From a virus: DNA of 28,697 bases. Position 1 is the stretch's first letter. Every line of letters begins with the position of its first letter. Below, piece after piece: positions 1 to 8,395 of the stretch. The notes under the pieces are model-generated. The model was not told the origin of the DNA. It worked only from the letters and a program-made list of their open reading frames with translations, and made no database searches. The DNA is taken from positions 1 through 28,697 of the IMG/VR virus record IMGVR_UViG_3300034168_000012; one strand, given 5' to 3'. The translations under genes were made by a program, and so were the position numbers.

Positions 1-92
1 TTGTTCATCCCTATCATAAAGTCAGGATTGTAGGAGTAGAAGGATACCCATCCCCCTACTAAATCGCTATATGATAATGTATAATTTGGCAT
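1..92 (-). CDS. Partial virion protein, N-terminus only (cut by left edge)
   Basis: An ATG at 92 opens a frame that runs to the window edge without a stop, giving 30 residues that begin MPNYTLSYSD and continue through GGWVSFYSYNPDFMIGMN. It starts 9 bases after the stop of the Cys-repeat protein, so it probably belongs to the same transcript. The N-terminal pattern of an aromatic 'YTLSYS' followed by 'GW.SFYSY.PD' recalls virion structural proteins found next to the giant stabilisation gene in crAss-like and related Bacteroidota phages. That is remembered resemblance. The rest of the gene lies outside the window, so domain content, length and function cannot be judged. Confidence 0.7.
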   Translation of the reverse strand, partial: MPNYTLSYSDLVGGWVSFYSYNPDFMIGMN

Positions 93-101
93 AGTTATTT
101 A

Positions 102-728
102 TTAGCAAGTTACATAATTTGTAAGTTCTCCTGTAGCGTCAACTTCTCCTGCATAGTTTGTAGTACCATTTGTAAATTTACGCCATCCCACACCACCAAC
201 ATAAGGAGTTGTTAAAGCCAAATCGGTATAAAAAATCATTGTAACAATTGGAACCGTATATCCCGGTAATGCATAAATAGTAACTGATGGGCTTCCTGTA
301 GTGCAAGCAAGAACTGATGTGCCTGTTGCAAATGAATCAATAGTATATACCTCAGGATTACAAGCACTCTCACACCCTTCTAATGTAGCATATGTTCCAC
401 TACCATCTCCGGGGTCAACGCAAACTCCGTCTATACAATTGTATGACTCACCTGAACCGCATACCGCTTGACAAGCACCTAATGTAGCATATGTTCCACT
501 TCCATCTCCCGGGTCTGTACAAACTCCTTCAACACAGTTATATGAAACGCCATCACACGTAGGGCAAGTTTGTTGTGGTAATAAAACACATCCAACCTGC
601 TCTCTTACTATTACTCCATCTGAATAAAATCCATCCGCAGCACAAGTTGCTAATGTGCTATTTGTAAACACGGCAGTTGCCGAACCAAGTGATGGTGCAT
701 TTAAATAATATACTGAACTTGTTGCCAT
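102..728 (-). CDS. Cysteine-repeat virion-associated protein, function unknown
   Basis: A 208-residue protein of unknown function. It has no obvious signal peptide or membrane segment. The centre carries two nearly identical 28-residue units, residues 63-90 and 96-123. Each starts YNC and has cysteines spaced C-x4-C-x15-C-x3-C around an invariant DPGDGSGTYATL core. A Cys-rich lead-in (C47, C55, C58) precedes them, and a Thr/Tyr-rich, probably beta-structured tail (about 125-208) follows. A third unit lies near the C-terminus of the upstream 1620-residue protein. The gene starts 20 bases after that protein's stop and ends 9 bases before the next start, so it is probably co-transcribed with virion genes. 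A surface or tail-tip accessory held by disulphides or metal is plausible, but the sequence does not show what it binds. Confidence 0.75.
   Translation of the reverse strand: MATSSVYYLNAPSLGSATAVFTNSTLATCAADGFYSDGVIVREQVGCVLLPQQTCPTCDGVSYNCVEGVCTDPGDGSGTYATLGACQAVCGSGESYNCIDGVCVDPGDGSGTYATLEGCESACNPEVYTIDSFATGTSVLACTTGSPSVTIYALPGYTVPIVTMIFYTDLALTTPYVGGVGWRKFTNGTTNYAGEVDATGELTNYVTC
360..443 (-). repeat. Four-cysteine 28-residue repeat, copy 2 in the 208-residue protein
   Basis: Encodes residues 96-123 of the 208-residue protein, from YNC to SAC, with cysteines at repeat positions 3, 8, 24 and 28. It is separated from the neighbouring copy by 15 bases encoding five residues. At DNA level the copies share the stretch encoding GTYATL almost exactly, which suggests recent duplication. 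Confidence 0.9.
459..542 (-). repeat. Four-cysteine 28-residue repeat, copy 1 in the 208-residue protein
   Basis: Encodes residues 63-90, from YNC to AVC, with the same C-x4-C-x15-C-x3-C spacing and the DPGDGSGTYATL core. It differs from copy 2 at only a few residues. Confidence 0.9.
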
Positions 729-747
729 TTTTTATATTTTATTTTAA

Positions 748-3700
748 TTATACAGGACAAGTAGGTGGTGTTACATTTTGTGCAGTTAGATTTACTAATC
801 CGTGAACAGGGGTTGGAGTAACTAAATAGTCCTCATAACCCTCTACGTTAGTAATCTCTCCACTTGTAAATATTGTTCCGCCACCTATTATATCACATAA
901 GTTAAATTGTATAATGTTTCCTGAACCTGACACCCACTCACCACGGATGGTGTAAGGTAACTCGCTTATCAATGGATATATTGTTCCACTTTGAGCACTT
1001 CCTGCTGTAGACGTTACGTTTAATATTTGAGACATTACATTGTTAAATATTACCAATGCTCCTCCTGATTGCTGACCAACAGTCCAATCTAATGTAACCG
1101 TTGTTGGTGCAGCACAAGCTGCTTGACACTCAACTAAGGTTGCATAAACTCCACTGCCATCTAATGGGTCTACACAATCTCCATCTTCACAATTGTACGA
1201 GACAGGAGATAACACGCATCCACAACAAGCATCTTCTGCACTTGCTGCTGAATAACACAACTCTACAGGAGAAGATGACCTAAAGTCCCATATTAAATAC
1301 AAATAATCTTCAAGTGCAGGTACTGTAAAATTTGCATAGTTATAAGAACCACTACCTAAATTAGGCGTTGCTATAGTAGTTAAGGCTAATAATGAATTAA
1401 TGCCCGCTGTAGTATTAGCGTATAATGTATCTGATGCAAGGTATCTAAACTTGTCGGTAGCAGAGTTAAACACAAAAGTATCAGTAGCAAGTTTGTTTGA
1501 AATCAAACTCATTGTACTTCCCGCAGGAGGGAACCCACCCGTACCTACATAGTTGGTAGTAATATTATACAAAGAGACAAGCGGATTTGTTGTTCCACTA
1601 GCAAATATTACAAATGTTGATTGCAATGGAGATGTAAATGAACCAATTACATATCTATACTGACTATTAATGGTTTGACCTGAGTCATAATCATTGGTAA
1701 GCACTATTTGAACAATACTTAATGATGCAGCTTGAACACACTCTACCTCTACGCTTAATGTGATATCACCTATATAAGTTATTACAAGAGTTACAGTTTC
1801 TACTGACACATTATTCTTGTTAAAAGTTAACGTACCACTTGTAGTAACTACTCCTGTAGAATAAGCTATTGCATTGTAAGTCGCCACTATTTGGAAATTA
1901 CCACTTGCACTTATTGAAGAAACAGTATAGTTAATGTCTGTGTTTCCTATGGTTGGACCTAAGTCAACACAATAAGTTGTTGTTGCACTTGTAGCAGATG
2001 ACAATGTAAATGTCTGAGTGATACCACAATTTAAGCACTGAGGATTTGATGGTATAGCAATAGTATTACTTGTTAAGACATACTCATTCATATAAGGGTC
2101 AAAACCACCAAGTTTTTGAGTATTAAAAGATTCATTGAATGTATCTCTAAACCAAGTCCTCATATTCATTTCAGATACAACTTTTAGTTCCTCGTTAGAA
2201 TAAGAGTTACCACGTAGTTGAATAACAGCACCACGCTTTACGTCAGTAAAATATCTATCATATCCCCATTGAATATAACTCTCAGGGTTAAAACTAATAC
2301 CATACTTTTCGCTACGGGCAATCTGTGTGCCTAATACCTCAGGAACTGAAGCTACGACACCACCGCCTGTAGAATCTGATAATAAATTTTTATCAGCTAA
2401 TACGTATGAAACCTTATCTTCTTGTAATACAAGTACGTCAGTTTGTCTTCCGTCTAATATAAATATCTCCCCAAAAGAAGTTTCTAAGTTTTTATAGTTT
2501 AATAGACCTAAATTAAATTCGTTTAACTTATTAACATTTGACTCAGCGTTATAAACACCACTATATGTGATGTCGGCAAATCTATCAGACTCTTTATAGT
2601 TCTGAGCAGATACGCTTGTAACCCTGTTACCAAAGTTAAATGAGTTGCCAATGATTGAGTCACGAATCTTGTAACTCTCCGCTCCGTTTCCAAATGCAAA
2701 GCAGTTAAAAAACTTAGTGTCAATTATAGCAGATGTCCCTGCTCCTATATTTTGGTTTTGGAGGTTACCCATATGGTTACCACCCGTAATAGCAAAAGAC
2801 ATCTCGTTTTCAAAAAACACATCCGGAAGAGCGTCAGTAGGCTCTGTCTCAAATATTAAATTCTTTTCAGAGCGGAACACGGTAATGTTTACTTCAACAT
2901 TAGATGCACGAGCATTAGGATAACCCAAACCCGGACAACTTATTGTTCCTGTAATCATTAAATATAATTCAAGAGTTGCAGGGTCCCTATAAAATTGATA
3001 ATAATTAATTCCACTATTAGTAGGAACTACAGGATTTCCCGTACCCGCAACAAATGTATTTTCAGGTATAGCATCTCCACAAGAAGCATATCTAGTGCCA
3101 TCATCTAAAAACTGCTCTATATTATCTCCAACAAACCAATCATACATATTATCGTATGTACTTGAAGAAATAAATGTTTTTTCTAAAGTATTTGTTCTTT
3201 CCTCACATTGACATCCGCTACCACCTCTAAATTGTTTTATGCTAAATACAATTCTACTTCCTGCAGGAACAGTATAATCAACCCAAGCAGTTGTAGCTGC
3301 ATCATAAGTATTCATTGGGTAATTTAAAATAGGGAATGTACCCGGATTACTTCTTGGTGCTGTTACTGTTATTTTACCCGGAGCAATAATAGCATACTCA
3401 TCTTGAACTGTATTAAAGCTATTTGGGTTTATTTTCATATAAACTCCCGCAGGAATTGGTATAAATACTGCAGGGTCTAATTCAGTTGGTATTTCAATAA
3501 AGTCTGACGATTGAGAAGATTTTTCAAGAACAGTTGCATATACGCAAGATGATGTTGGTCCACTTGAATCAGCTTTCACAATTAACCTATCTCCCGCTTC
3601 TACCTTTCTTGCATTCTCTCCTTCTAATAAAAAGTACGCATTGTTGGTTAAAGGGTCTTGAAAGAATATGCTACAATAAATTGTCTCATAATTCTCTTGG

Positions 3701-5610
3701 TCAGGCTTTATTACAAACTTATACCTAGTAGCCCATCCCGGAGGTTTTTGAGTAGCAGGTATTGTTACTTTGATTGAATTTTTAAATGCAGATAATCCAC
3801 AAGGAACGTGCTCTGTATTATTAGGACTTACAAGAGCAGTTGATGCTCTATTAAACTCATCCATATAAACTATACCAATCTCATAGTCTCTATTGCTATG
3901 TAAACTTTGTGGATTTGCTATTTCTTGAAAACTTGCTTGTGCTAAAACCACCTGATAGTATTCATAAAATGTTTGCGTAGGTGTAACTGTATTGTCAACA
4001 AATTTTTGAGCAATAAATTGTAATCCAATCCAACTGCTACTAGGGCTTGTTATAATTCCAACAGGTTGTGCTACTGCACTTATACCACTTCCTATAGCTG
4101 TATAAGCATCTAAAGTATTTGGCAATAAGCAGTTTACTGAGTCAGTAAATGTTGTTCCTGTACAAGCGGTTGCAAATGATTGAATGTTTGCCGATGTACC
4201 TACAACATTTTGAAATTCAACACTTGTTGCTAATTCATATACAGATGTATATGTTGTAGACAAAATAAATGCAAAATCTAATCCTACATCAGTAGTTTCT
4301 TGTGTAGGGAATGGAGTTTGACCTGAAAATTGAGAGTGCTCAATTGTTACTTCTAAATTAATAGAAGAACCTGCGACCAAACTTTTACCTGTTAAATTAA
4401 AAGAAACTATTGAACTTGGAACACTTACGCTTCCGTTAATGTTATAATTTCCTGTTGACGTAGCATCGTTTATAGTAGAATTACCAATAGGTAATGAAAC
4501 CAAGTCAGTAGTATATTCAAACTTAACCGGTACGCCATATTGGTCAACTAAGTCATATTCTTCTATGTAGTTACCATACATTAATCTATTTCCCATAATA
4601 GTCTGAGCCTTGGCATATCTAGGTACGTTGTCGTACAATCTTAATAATTCAGACTCGGATAGTATTGTAAATATCTTACTGTTGGTAAATGTGTATTGGT
4701 ACTCGGTATTATTTGCAAGACCTAAATCAGCCTTATCAAGTTTCTCAATAACTTTTATAACAGTGCCATCTGCTCTTTTAAATAGCAAATCAACACCAAC
4801 TACAAGAGAACTTCCTGAGTTGTATGTGATTATTGCAGAGTTACAAAAGTTGGTCATCCCCTCGTTTAAAAAACTATCAGTACTAAAACTAAACGCATTA
4901 GGTACAAAAGCAGGTTGAGACCACTGAGATGTAGCACTATACTCTCCGTCAATATATCTATACCTATAACCAAAACAAATAAATCTTGTAGTTAAAAAAT
5001 TCTCTTGCCCATTAGTTACAATAGGTTGTACATCAGGAGATTCTACCGGTGGCTTCTTAATTACAAGTAAAGACTCTGCTGTAAATTGGTCTATATTAGA
5101 TACGGGGTTAGCGTAATTTCTGTTGGTATTTATAAATCTAGGTGCATTGTAATCATCCGTAAAAAACAATAAATCGTTTAATATATTTACACCCGTAATC
5201 AAATAACTTGGGTTAAAGTTTAACACAGTATTAACGTTTGCACCATCGTTAATGCTTATTACGTGATAAGTTAATATGTTGGTAAAAACATTAAAAGAAA
5301 CAATTAAGTCAAGTTTACCTGTAGCACCTACCGGGAAAGCTGAGTCGTGAACAAACCAATAGATGGTTTCATTTGCACTATCCTCAATTGCACCGATACA
5401 TCTTGCTGATGAACTAAGAGATGTTCCATTATATTTTAATGTAGTAAGAGAAAGGTTTCCCTTTGTATTCTCTACTACTCCCATCTCAGCGTTCTCGGTT
5501 GAACCCATCCTAATATTCATAGCGTCAACATACTCACCCTCAGGAAGTAAACGTTGGTCTACTACCTTGTTCATTCTACCTGCTATAAAGTTTCTTGTAA
5601 AATTTGCCAT
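748..5610 (-). CDS. Giant tail stabilisation / muzzle-like virion protein
   Basis: A 1620-residue protein and probable major tail component. Its N-terminus (NFIAGRMNK, then LPEGEYVDAMNIRMGSTE and a GVVEN.KGN motif) is the signature I associate with the long stabilisation or muzzle proteins of crAss-like podoviruses and many uncultured Bacteroidota phages. A second conserved-looking block has KYGISFNPESYIQWGYDRYFTDVKRGAVIQLRG-type sequence at roughly residues 1100-1140, followed by a MNEYVLTSN element. The intervening regions are beta-rich, and no transmembrane segment is seen. The last 150 residues differ in style: a Cys-rich patch leads into one 28-residue four-cysteine repeat and a beta-rich tail, matching the next gene. 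The ATG at 5610 lies 1 base after the upstream stop and has an A-rich leader. It follows two neck-type genes, as expected for a protein built onto the tail hub. Confidence 0.75.
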   Translation of the reverse strand: MANFTRNFIAGRMNKVVDQRLLPEGEYVDAMNIRMGSTENAEMGVVENTKGNLSLTTLKYNGTSLSSSARCIGAIEDSANETIYWFVHDSAFPVGATGKLDLIVSFNVFTNILTYHVISINDGANVNTVLNFNPSYLITGVNILNDLLFFTDDYNAPRFINTNRNYANPVSNIDQFTAESLLVIKKPPVESPDVQPIVTNGQENFLTTRFICFGYRYRYIDGEYSATSQWSQPAFVPNAFSFSTDSFLNEGMTNFCNSAIITYNSGSSLVVGVDLLFKRADGTVIKVIEKLDKADLGLANNTEYQYTFTNSKIFTILSESELLRLYDNVPRYAKAQTIMGNRLMYGNYIEEYDLVDQYGVPVKFEYTTDLVSLPIGNSTINDATSTGNYNINGSVSVPSSIVSFNLTGKSLVAGSSINLEVTIEHSQFSGQTPFPTQETTDVGLDFAFILSTTYTSVYELATSVEFQNVVGTSANIQSFATACTGTTFTDSVNCLLPNTLDAYTAIGSGISAVAQPVGIITSPSSSWIGLQFIAQKFVDNTVTPTQTFYEYYQVVLAQASFQEIANPQSLHSNRDYEIGIVYMDEFNRASTALVSPNNTEHVPCGLSAFKNSIKVTIPATQKPPGWATRYKFVIKPDQENYETIYCSIFFQDPLTNNAYFLLEGENARKVEAGDRLIVKADSSGPTSSCVYATVLEKSSQSSDFIEIPTELDPAVFIPIPAGVYMKINPNSFNTVQDEYAIIAPGKITVTAPRSNPGTFPILNYPMNTYDAATTAWVDYTVPAGSRIVFSIKQFRGGSGCQCEERTNTLEKTFISSSTYDNMYDWFVGDNIEQFLDDGTRYASCGDAIPENTFVAGTGNPVVPTNSGINYYQFYRDPATLELYLMITGTISCPGLGYPNARASNVEVNITVFRSEKNLIFETEPTDALPDVFFENEMSFAITGGNHMGNLQNQNIGAGTSAIIDTKFFNCFAFGNGAESYKIRDSIIGNSFNFGNRVTSVSAQNYKESDRFADITYSGVYNAESNVNKLNEFNLGLLNYKNLETSFGEIFILDGRQTDVLVLQEDKVSYVLADKNLLSDSTGGGVVASVPEVLGTQIARSEKYGISFNPESYIQWGYDRYFTDVKRGAVIQLRGNSYSNEELKVVSEMNMRTWFRDTFNESFNTQKLGGFDPYMNEYVLTSNTIAIPSNPQCLNCGITQTFTLSSATSATTTYCVDLGPTIGNTDINYTVSSISASGNFQIVATYNAIAYSTGVVTTSGTLTFNKNNVSVETVTLVITYIGDITLSVEVECVQAASLSIVQIVLTNDYDSGQTINSQYRYVIGSFTSPLQSTFVIFASGTTNPLVSLYNITTNYVGTGGFPPAGSTMSLISNKLATDTFVFNSATDKFRYLASDTLYANTTAGINSLLALTTIATPNLGSGSYNYANFTVPALEDYLYLIWDFRSSSPVELCYSAASAEDACCGCVLSPVSYNCEDGDCVDPLDGSGVYATLVECQAACAAPTTVTLDWTVGQQSGGALVIFNNVMSQILNVTSTAGSAQSGTIYPLISELPYTIRGEWVSGSGNIIQFNLCDIIGGGTIFTSGEITNVEGYEDYLVTPTPVHGLVNLTAQNVTPPTCPV
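1114..1197 (-). repeat. Four-cysteine 28-residue repeat, copy in the giant tail protein
   Basis: Encodes YNCEDGDCVDPLDGSGVYAT through QAAC near the C-terminus of the 1620-residue protein. Cysteine spacing and the DGSG.YATL core match the two units of the adjacent 208-residue protein. The flanks also match in style: a Cys-rich lead-in before and a beta-rich tail after. Confidence 0.9.
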
Positions 5611-5611
5611 T

Positions 5612-6535
5612 TTATTTTATTTGCTTGTCCATACCTCTCATATTCATTAAGAGTCTACCGGGATGAATGTTACTGATTCTTATTTTAGCATTACTCAACA
5701 AAGCCTTTCTTTTTTTACGAGAACGGGCAACAATATATTCTTGGACACCAAGTTTAGAACTAAGTATCTCATATTCAACTGCTGCATAAATATATGCTTC
5801 AAATAACTTGTTTACCGTAATCAAAGAATTGTCTCCCTGCTCCATACCATCAGACACATACTCAAGAATACAAGACAACCCCGACATCGATGAGTCAAAG
5901 TTAATAACTCCTGACTTTCTATCAATATTAAAAGTAGGATTAAAATTTGCAGTCTCTGTATTTAAACCATACGCAGCACCTATGTTTGCTTCAAAATACC
6001 ACATCCCATCATAGTTCCATCCTAATTGCCCATTGTACTGATTGCCTTGGTTAAGATAAATACTCTTTTTTGTTTTAGCTAATCTCTCCAAGTCAATAGT
6101 TGAGTACTGAGGAGATAATGCGTTTCCATATTGGTCAAACAAAATTCTTCCTGTATTGTCTTGAAGATAAGCCTTGGATGAAAGTGTTTGAATATTCTCA
6201 GTTAAAGGTCTAAGCCAACCATCTTTGTATAAAGATACACGCACCCAATTGACATAGTCAGAAGGTAAAATAAATCTTAATGTGTCAGGAACAGTTAACT
6301 CTAATACTTTAATTTCTTTAAAAGCATCATAATTTAATTCCTGAATAGCACGTTTTGCGTGAAATAATATTTTATAACGTTCTTCGTTATTAACTAAAGA
6401 ATGGTTTCCTGCATACATCAATAAGAAGTTATTGACTATGTCAGTTAGGCTAATAAACTGATAAGACCCCCAATTGGCGTCCTCAGGTACTACACCTCCA
6501 TTCTCATAATATTGATACTGTGATATATATGCCAT
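5612..6535 (-). CDS. Neck / tail-tube ring protein (P22 gp4 or T7 gp11-like role)
   Basis: A 307-residue protein that is probably a ring or tail-tube adaptor joining the portal to the tail. The helical N-terminal half (a LTDIVNNFLLMYAG element, then ERYKILFHAKRAIQELNYDA) followed by a beta region containing LPSDYVNWVRVSL is the layout I associate with crAss-like neck proteins that remote-homology methods link to P22 gp4 or T7 gp11. The C-terminal helix (residues about 235-275, KLFEAYIYAAVEYEILSSK) leads into a very basic tail (RSRKKRK). The start at 6535 is 12 bases after the upstream stop. Its stop TAA sits 1 base before the start of the giant tail protein, so the two are probably coupled. 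The exact ring position cannot be told from sequence alone. Confidence 0.65.
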   Translation of the reverse strand: MAYISQYQYYENGGVVPEDANWGSYQFISLTDIVNNFLLMYAGNHSLVNNEERYKILFHAKRAIQELNYDAFKEIKVLELTVPDTLRFILPSDYVNWVRVSLYKDGWLRPLTENIQTLSSKAYLQDNTGRILFDQYGNALSPQYSTIDLERLAKTKKSIYLNQGNQYNGQLGWNYDGMWYFEANIGAAYGLNTETANFNPTFNIDRKSGVINFDSSMSGLSCILEYVSDGMEQGDNSLITVNKLFEAYIYAAVEYEILSSKLGVQEYIVARSRKKRKALLSNAKIRISNIHPGRLLMNMRGMDKQIK

Positions 6536-6546
6536 ATCTTAAATTT

Positions 6547-7485
6547 TTATGGATTTTGTTCTTGTTGTTCTTTCGCCATACTAAATTGCGTAACCTCAGT
6601 CTCACGAATAGATACACCACAATACTGAAGAATCCTTGTAATTAACTTATATTCATCTTCAGGAGGCAGTTCAAAGTCTTGATAATCATTTTGAGATTGG
6701 TCAAACACAGGCTCACCATTAGTAAGTGTTATATATGTCCATTTTGGAACCGCAGGATACCTAAAATAGGTTGATTCTACTTGCCCCTTATTACTTATCG
6801 TTGTAGGATAAAAAGTCAATTCTGAGCCTTGTAATGCGTAAACAGGGAACTCATTTGTTGGTTGCGTTAAATTTGAATTAACCAACAACGTAAGTTTATT
6901 ATTAATTACTTTTTCAGCTTGAACATTAGTAGATGAAGAAAAAACTCCATAAGAGTTTGCAGAAGCTAAAAATATATTTGAGTCTAATGCTAATACGGTA
7001 TTACTAACTACCGATGTTACAGTAGATACTAAACCTGTTGTTATGTTAGTAACAACGTCACCTGCTGAAATATCATCTGATAAAAATGTAGCAGTACTAT
7101 CAACTAGCTGACTACTAACTACGGATGTATTTGTACCCGTTTTCAATGTAACCGGTCTACACTTGATGTCCAATAACATATAAGTGTAATAGCCTGTTGT
7201 CGCAGGAGTAGGCATTGAGAATTTGTTAGCAGCTATTTTTGTTAAATAGTCTGTTCGTAGAAAATATTCTAATACTTCTGCTGTTGGTTGTTCCATATCA
7301 GCATAGTCTACACCCGACAATCGAGCATTTTCTGCATTTATAACCTTATTGTAATTGTTAAAATACTCCTCATAAATCTCCATCTGTGAATTTTGAGCAT
7401 ACAGATTGAAATCAGAAGGAGAGATATATCCATAGTTGTTCTTATTCAACACAGACAATACCGCATTTCTTACTGAGTTTATCAT
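6547..7485 (-). CDS. Neck / ring protein with beta-rich insertion
   Basis: I choose the ATG at 7485, giving 312 residues starting MINSVRNAVLSVLNKNNYGY. An in-frame ATG at 7527 would lie inside the terminator hairpin and add 14 residues (MCPLFFMYICKKEL) that look non-coding. The helical N-terminal part (residues 1-100) with ISPSDFNLYAQNSQMEIYEEYF resembles structural genes found just upstream of the gp4-like ring protein in crAss-like and related phages. Residues about 115-182 look like an inserted beta domain (AGDVVTNITTG, STVTSVVSNT, LALDSNIF) of the same style as an insertion in the capsid protein. Residues 215-312 return to a conserved-looking region ending in a Gln/Glu-rich tail. It is the first gene after a strong terminator and may have its own promoter. 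Its role as a neck or connector protein is inferred from position and resemblance. Confidence 0.6.
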   Translation of the reverse strand: MINSVRNAVLSVLNKNNYGYISPSDFNLYAQNSQMEIYEEYFNNYNKVINAENARLSGVDYADMEQPTAEVLEYFLRTDYLTKIAANKFSMPTPATTGYYTYMLLDIKCRPVTLKTGTNTSVVSSQLVDSTATFLSDDISAGDVVTNITTGLVSTVTSVVSNTVLALDSNIFLASANSYGVFSSSTNVQAEKVINNKLTLLVNSNLTQPTNEFPVYALQGSELTFYPTTISNKGQVESTYFRYPAVPKWTYITLTNGEPVFDQSQNDYQDFELPPEDEYKLITRILQYCGVSIRETEVTQFSMAKEQQEQNP

Positions 7486-7498
7486 TAGTTCTTTTTTA

Positions 7499-7528
7499 CA
7501 AATATACATAAAAAAAAGAGGGCACAAT
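7499..7528 (-). promoter_or_regulatory. Candidate Bacteroidota promoter upstream of the ring-protein gene
   Basis: On the minus strand TATATTTG (7506 to 7499) matches the Bacteroidota -7 box TAnnTTTG. ATTG at 7528-7525, 18 bases upstream, approximates the -33 TTTG box. Transcription would start around 7492, leaving a leader of under 10 bases before the ATG at 7485. The -33 element lies inside the hairpin of the preceding terminator. Confidence 0.4.
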
Positions 7529-7539
7529 CAGTACCCTCT
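7510..7539 (-). terminator. Rho-independent terminator after the 247-residue protein gene
   Basis: On the minus strand AGAGGGTAC (7539-7531) pairs with GTGCCCTCT (7525-7517) through 9 base pairs, one of them a G-U wobble. The loop is 5 bases and eight T residues follow (7517-7510, the first closing the stem). It lies 34 bases after the stop of the upstream gene and is one of only two strong terminators seen in the window. Confidence 0.9.
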
Positions 7540-7572
7540 CTAACCTATCAATCTATCAATAACCAAATATAT

Positions 7573-8316
7573 CTACGACAAAGTTGCTTCTAACATTTTT
7601 AGCGAATCTATACCTTCATCACTTTGTAAGAAATGGGCTACCATACTAAAAGGGTCTTCTCCAAAAGGAACTGACAACATCTTCTTTTTATTAGTAGCTG
7701 TATTAAACCATACTTCTTTCTCGCCATTTCTTAATACCAATAACTTGTTTTCAAAAAATGTACGGACTTTGGCTTGGAATTTTAATTCAGGGTCATTCAA
7801 TATATTTAAAAACTCTCTTGGGTCTCTTTTAGCAAATACCAATATATCACGCTTTAACTCAGCAGTAGATACGGTAGATGGGTCTTTACCAAACATCACT
7901 CTTGTTAAGGTTTCAATTTGGTCAAGTGTAAGCTGACGAGCCTCCACTAAAGCATCAACTTCAATATTTAAATCTTCAACCTCAGCACTTGCGTCTTTCT
8001 CTTTGTCTATTTCAACAAAAATATTACCATTTAATGGATGGTAATGTAAAAACTGTTGTAGTACGGGGTTTGTTCTTGGCACTCTTAAGAACCCATCTTC
8101 AAAGATGATTGGTTCAATAATAGCATTCCCATCTTGCTCGTCCTCGAAAGGAGACTTCTGATTTATAGAATACCTAAGAGCACGGTTTTGGTTGTTTTTC
8201 TCGTCAAACCACATTAGTGGGAATCGAGGATGGTTTCTTGACGCTAACGTATATGATAGCGGATTACCTATTTTTAATCTGTAAACTTTATCTACAGAAG
8301 ATATAACTTTTGACAT
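7573..8316 (-). CDS. Conserved-looking head-proximal protein of unknown function
   Basis: A 247-residue protein of unknown function. The N-terminal 105 residues form a compact, probably globular domain rich in aromatic and Pro residues (NPLSYTLASRNHPRFPLMWF, later IIEPIIFEDGFLRVPR and LHYHPLNGNIFVE). The middle (about 106-165) is acidic and helical with a coiled-coil tendency (EVEDLNIEVDALVEARQLTLDQIE). The C-terminal part (165-247) contains KFQAKVRTFFENKLLVLRNGEKEVWFN and ends with a short helix. No catalytic motif or membrane segment is visible. It stands alone between two strong terminators, directly after the capsid gene, so its expression level may be set independently. Position suggests a head accessory, decoration or completion protein, which is inference only. 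The ATG at 8316 has a long AT-rich leader without a Shine-Dalgarno motif. Confidence 0.7.
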   Translation of the reverse strand: MSKVISSVDKVYRLKIGNPLSYTLASRNHPRFPLMWFDEKNNQNRALRYSINQKSPFEDEQDGNAIIEPIIFEDGFLRVPRTNPVLQQFLHYHPLNGNIFVEIDKEKDASAEVEDLNIEVDALVEARQLTLDQIETLTRVMFGKDPSTVSTAELKRDILVFAKRDPREFLNILNDPELKFQAKVRTFFENKLLVLRNGEKEVWFNTATNKKKMLSVPFGEDPFSMVAHFLQSDEGIDSLKMLEATLS

Positions 8317-8344
8317 TTTTATAAGATTTAATTTGATTTAATTT

Positions 8345-8377
8345 AAAAAAAGGAGAGTGTCTTTGAAGACACCCTCC
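8345..8377 (-). terminator. Strong rho-independent terminator after the major capsid gene
   Basis: On the minus strand GGAGGGTGTCT (8377-8367) pairs with AGACACTCTCC (8362-8352) through 11 base pairs, one of them a G-U wobble. The loop is TCAA and seven T residues follow (8351-8345). It lies 18 bases beyond the capsid stop. A strong stop here would allow separate high-level expression of the capsid. Confidence 0.93.
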
Positions 8378-8395
8378 AATTATATTTACTACCTA

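Noticed and set aside
360-542. Kunitz-type inhibitor domain in the Cys-repeat protein
   Set aside because: The end of each unit (YATLEGCESAC) looks like the C-terminal part of a Kunitz domain, but the unit has four cysteines in 28 residues and not six in about 55. The resemblance is superficial.
7486-7527. A longer start for the ring protein at 7527
   Set aside because: The added residues are translated from the terminator hairpin and its T run and look non-coding. The ATG at 7485 begins the recognisable protein.
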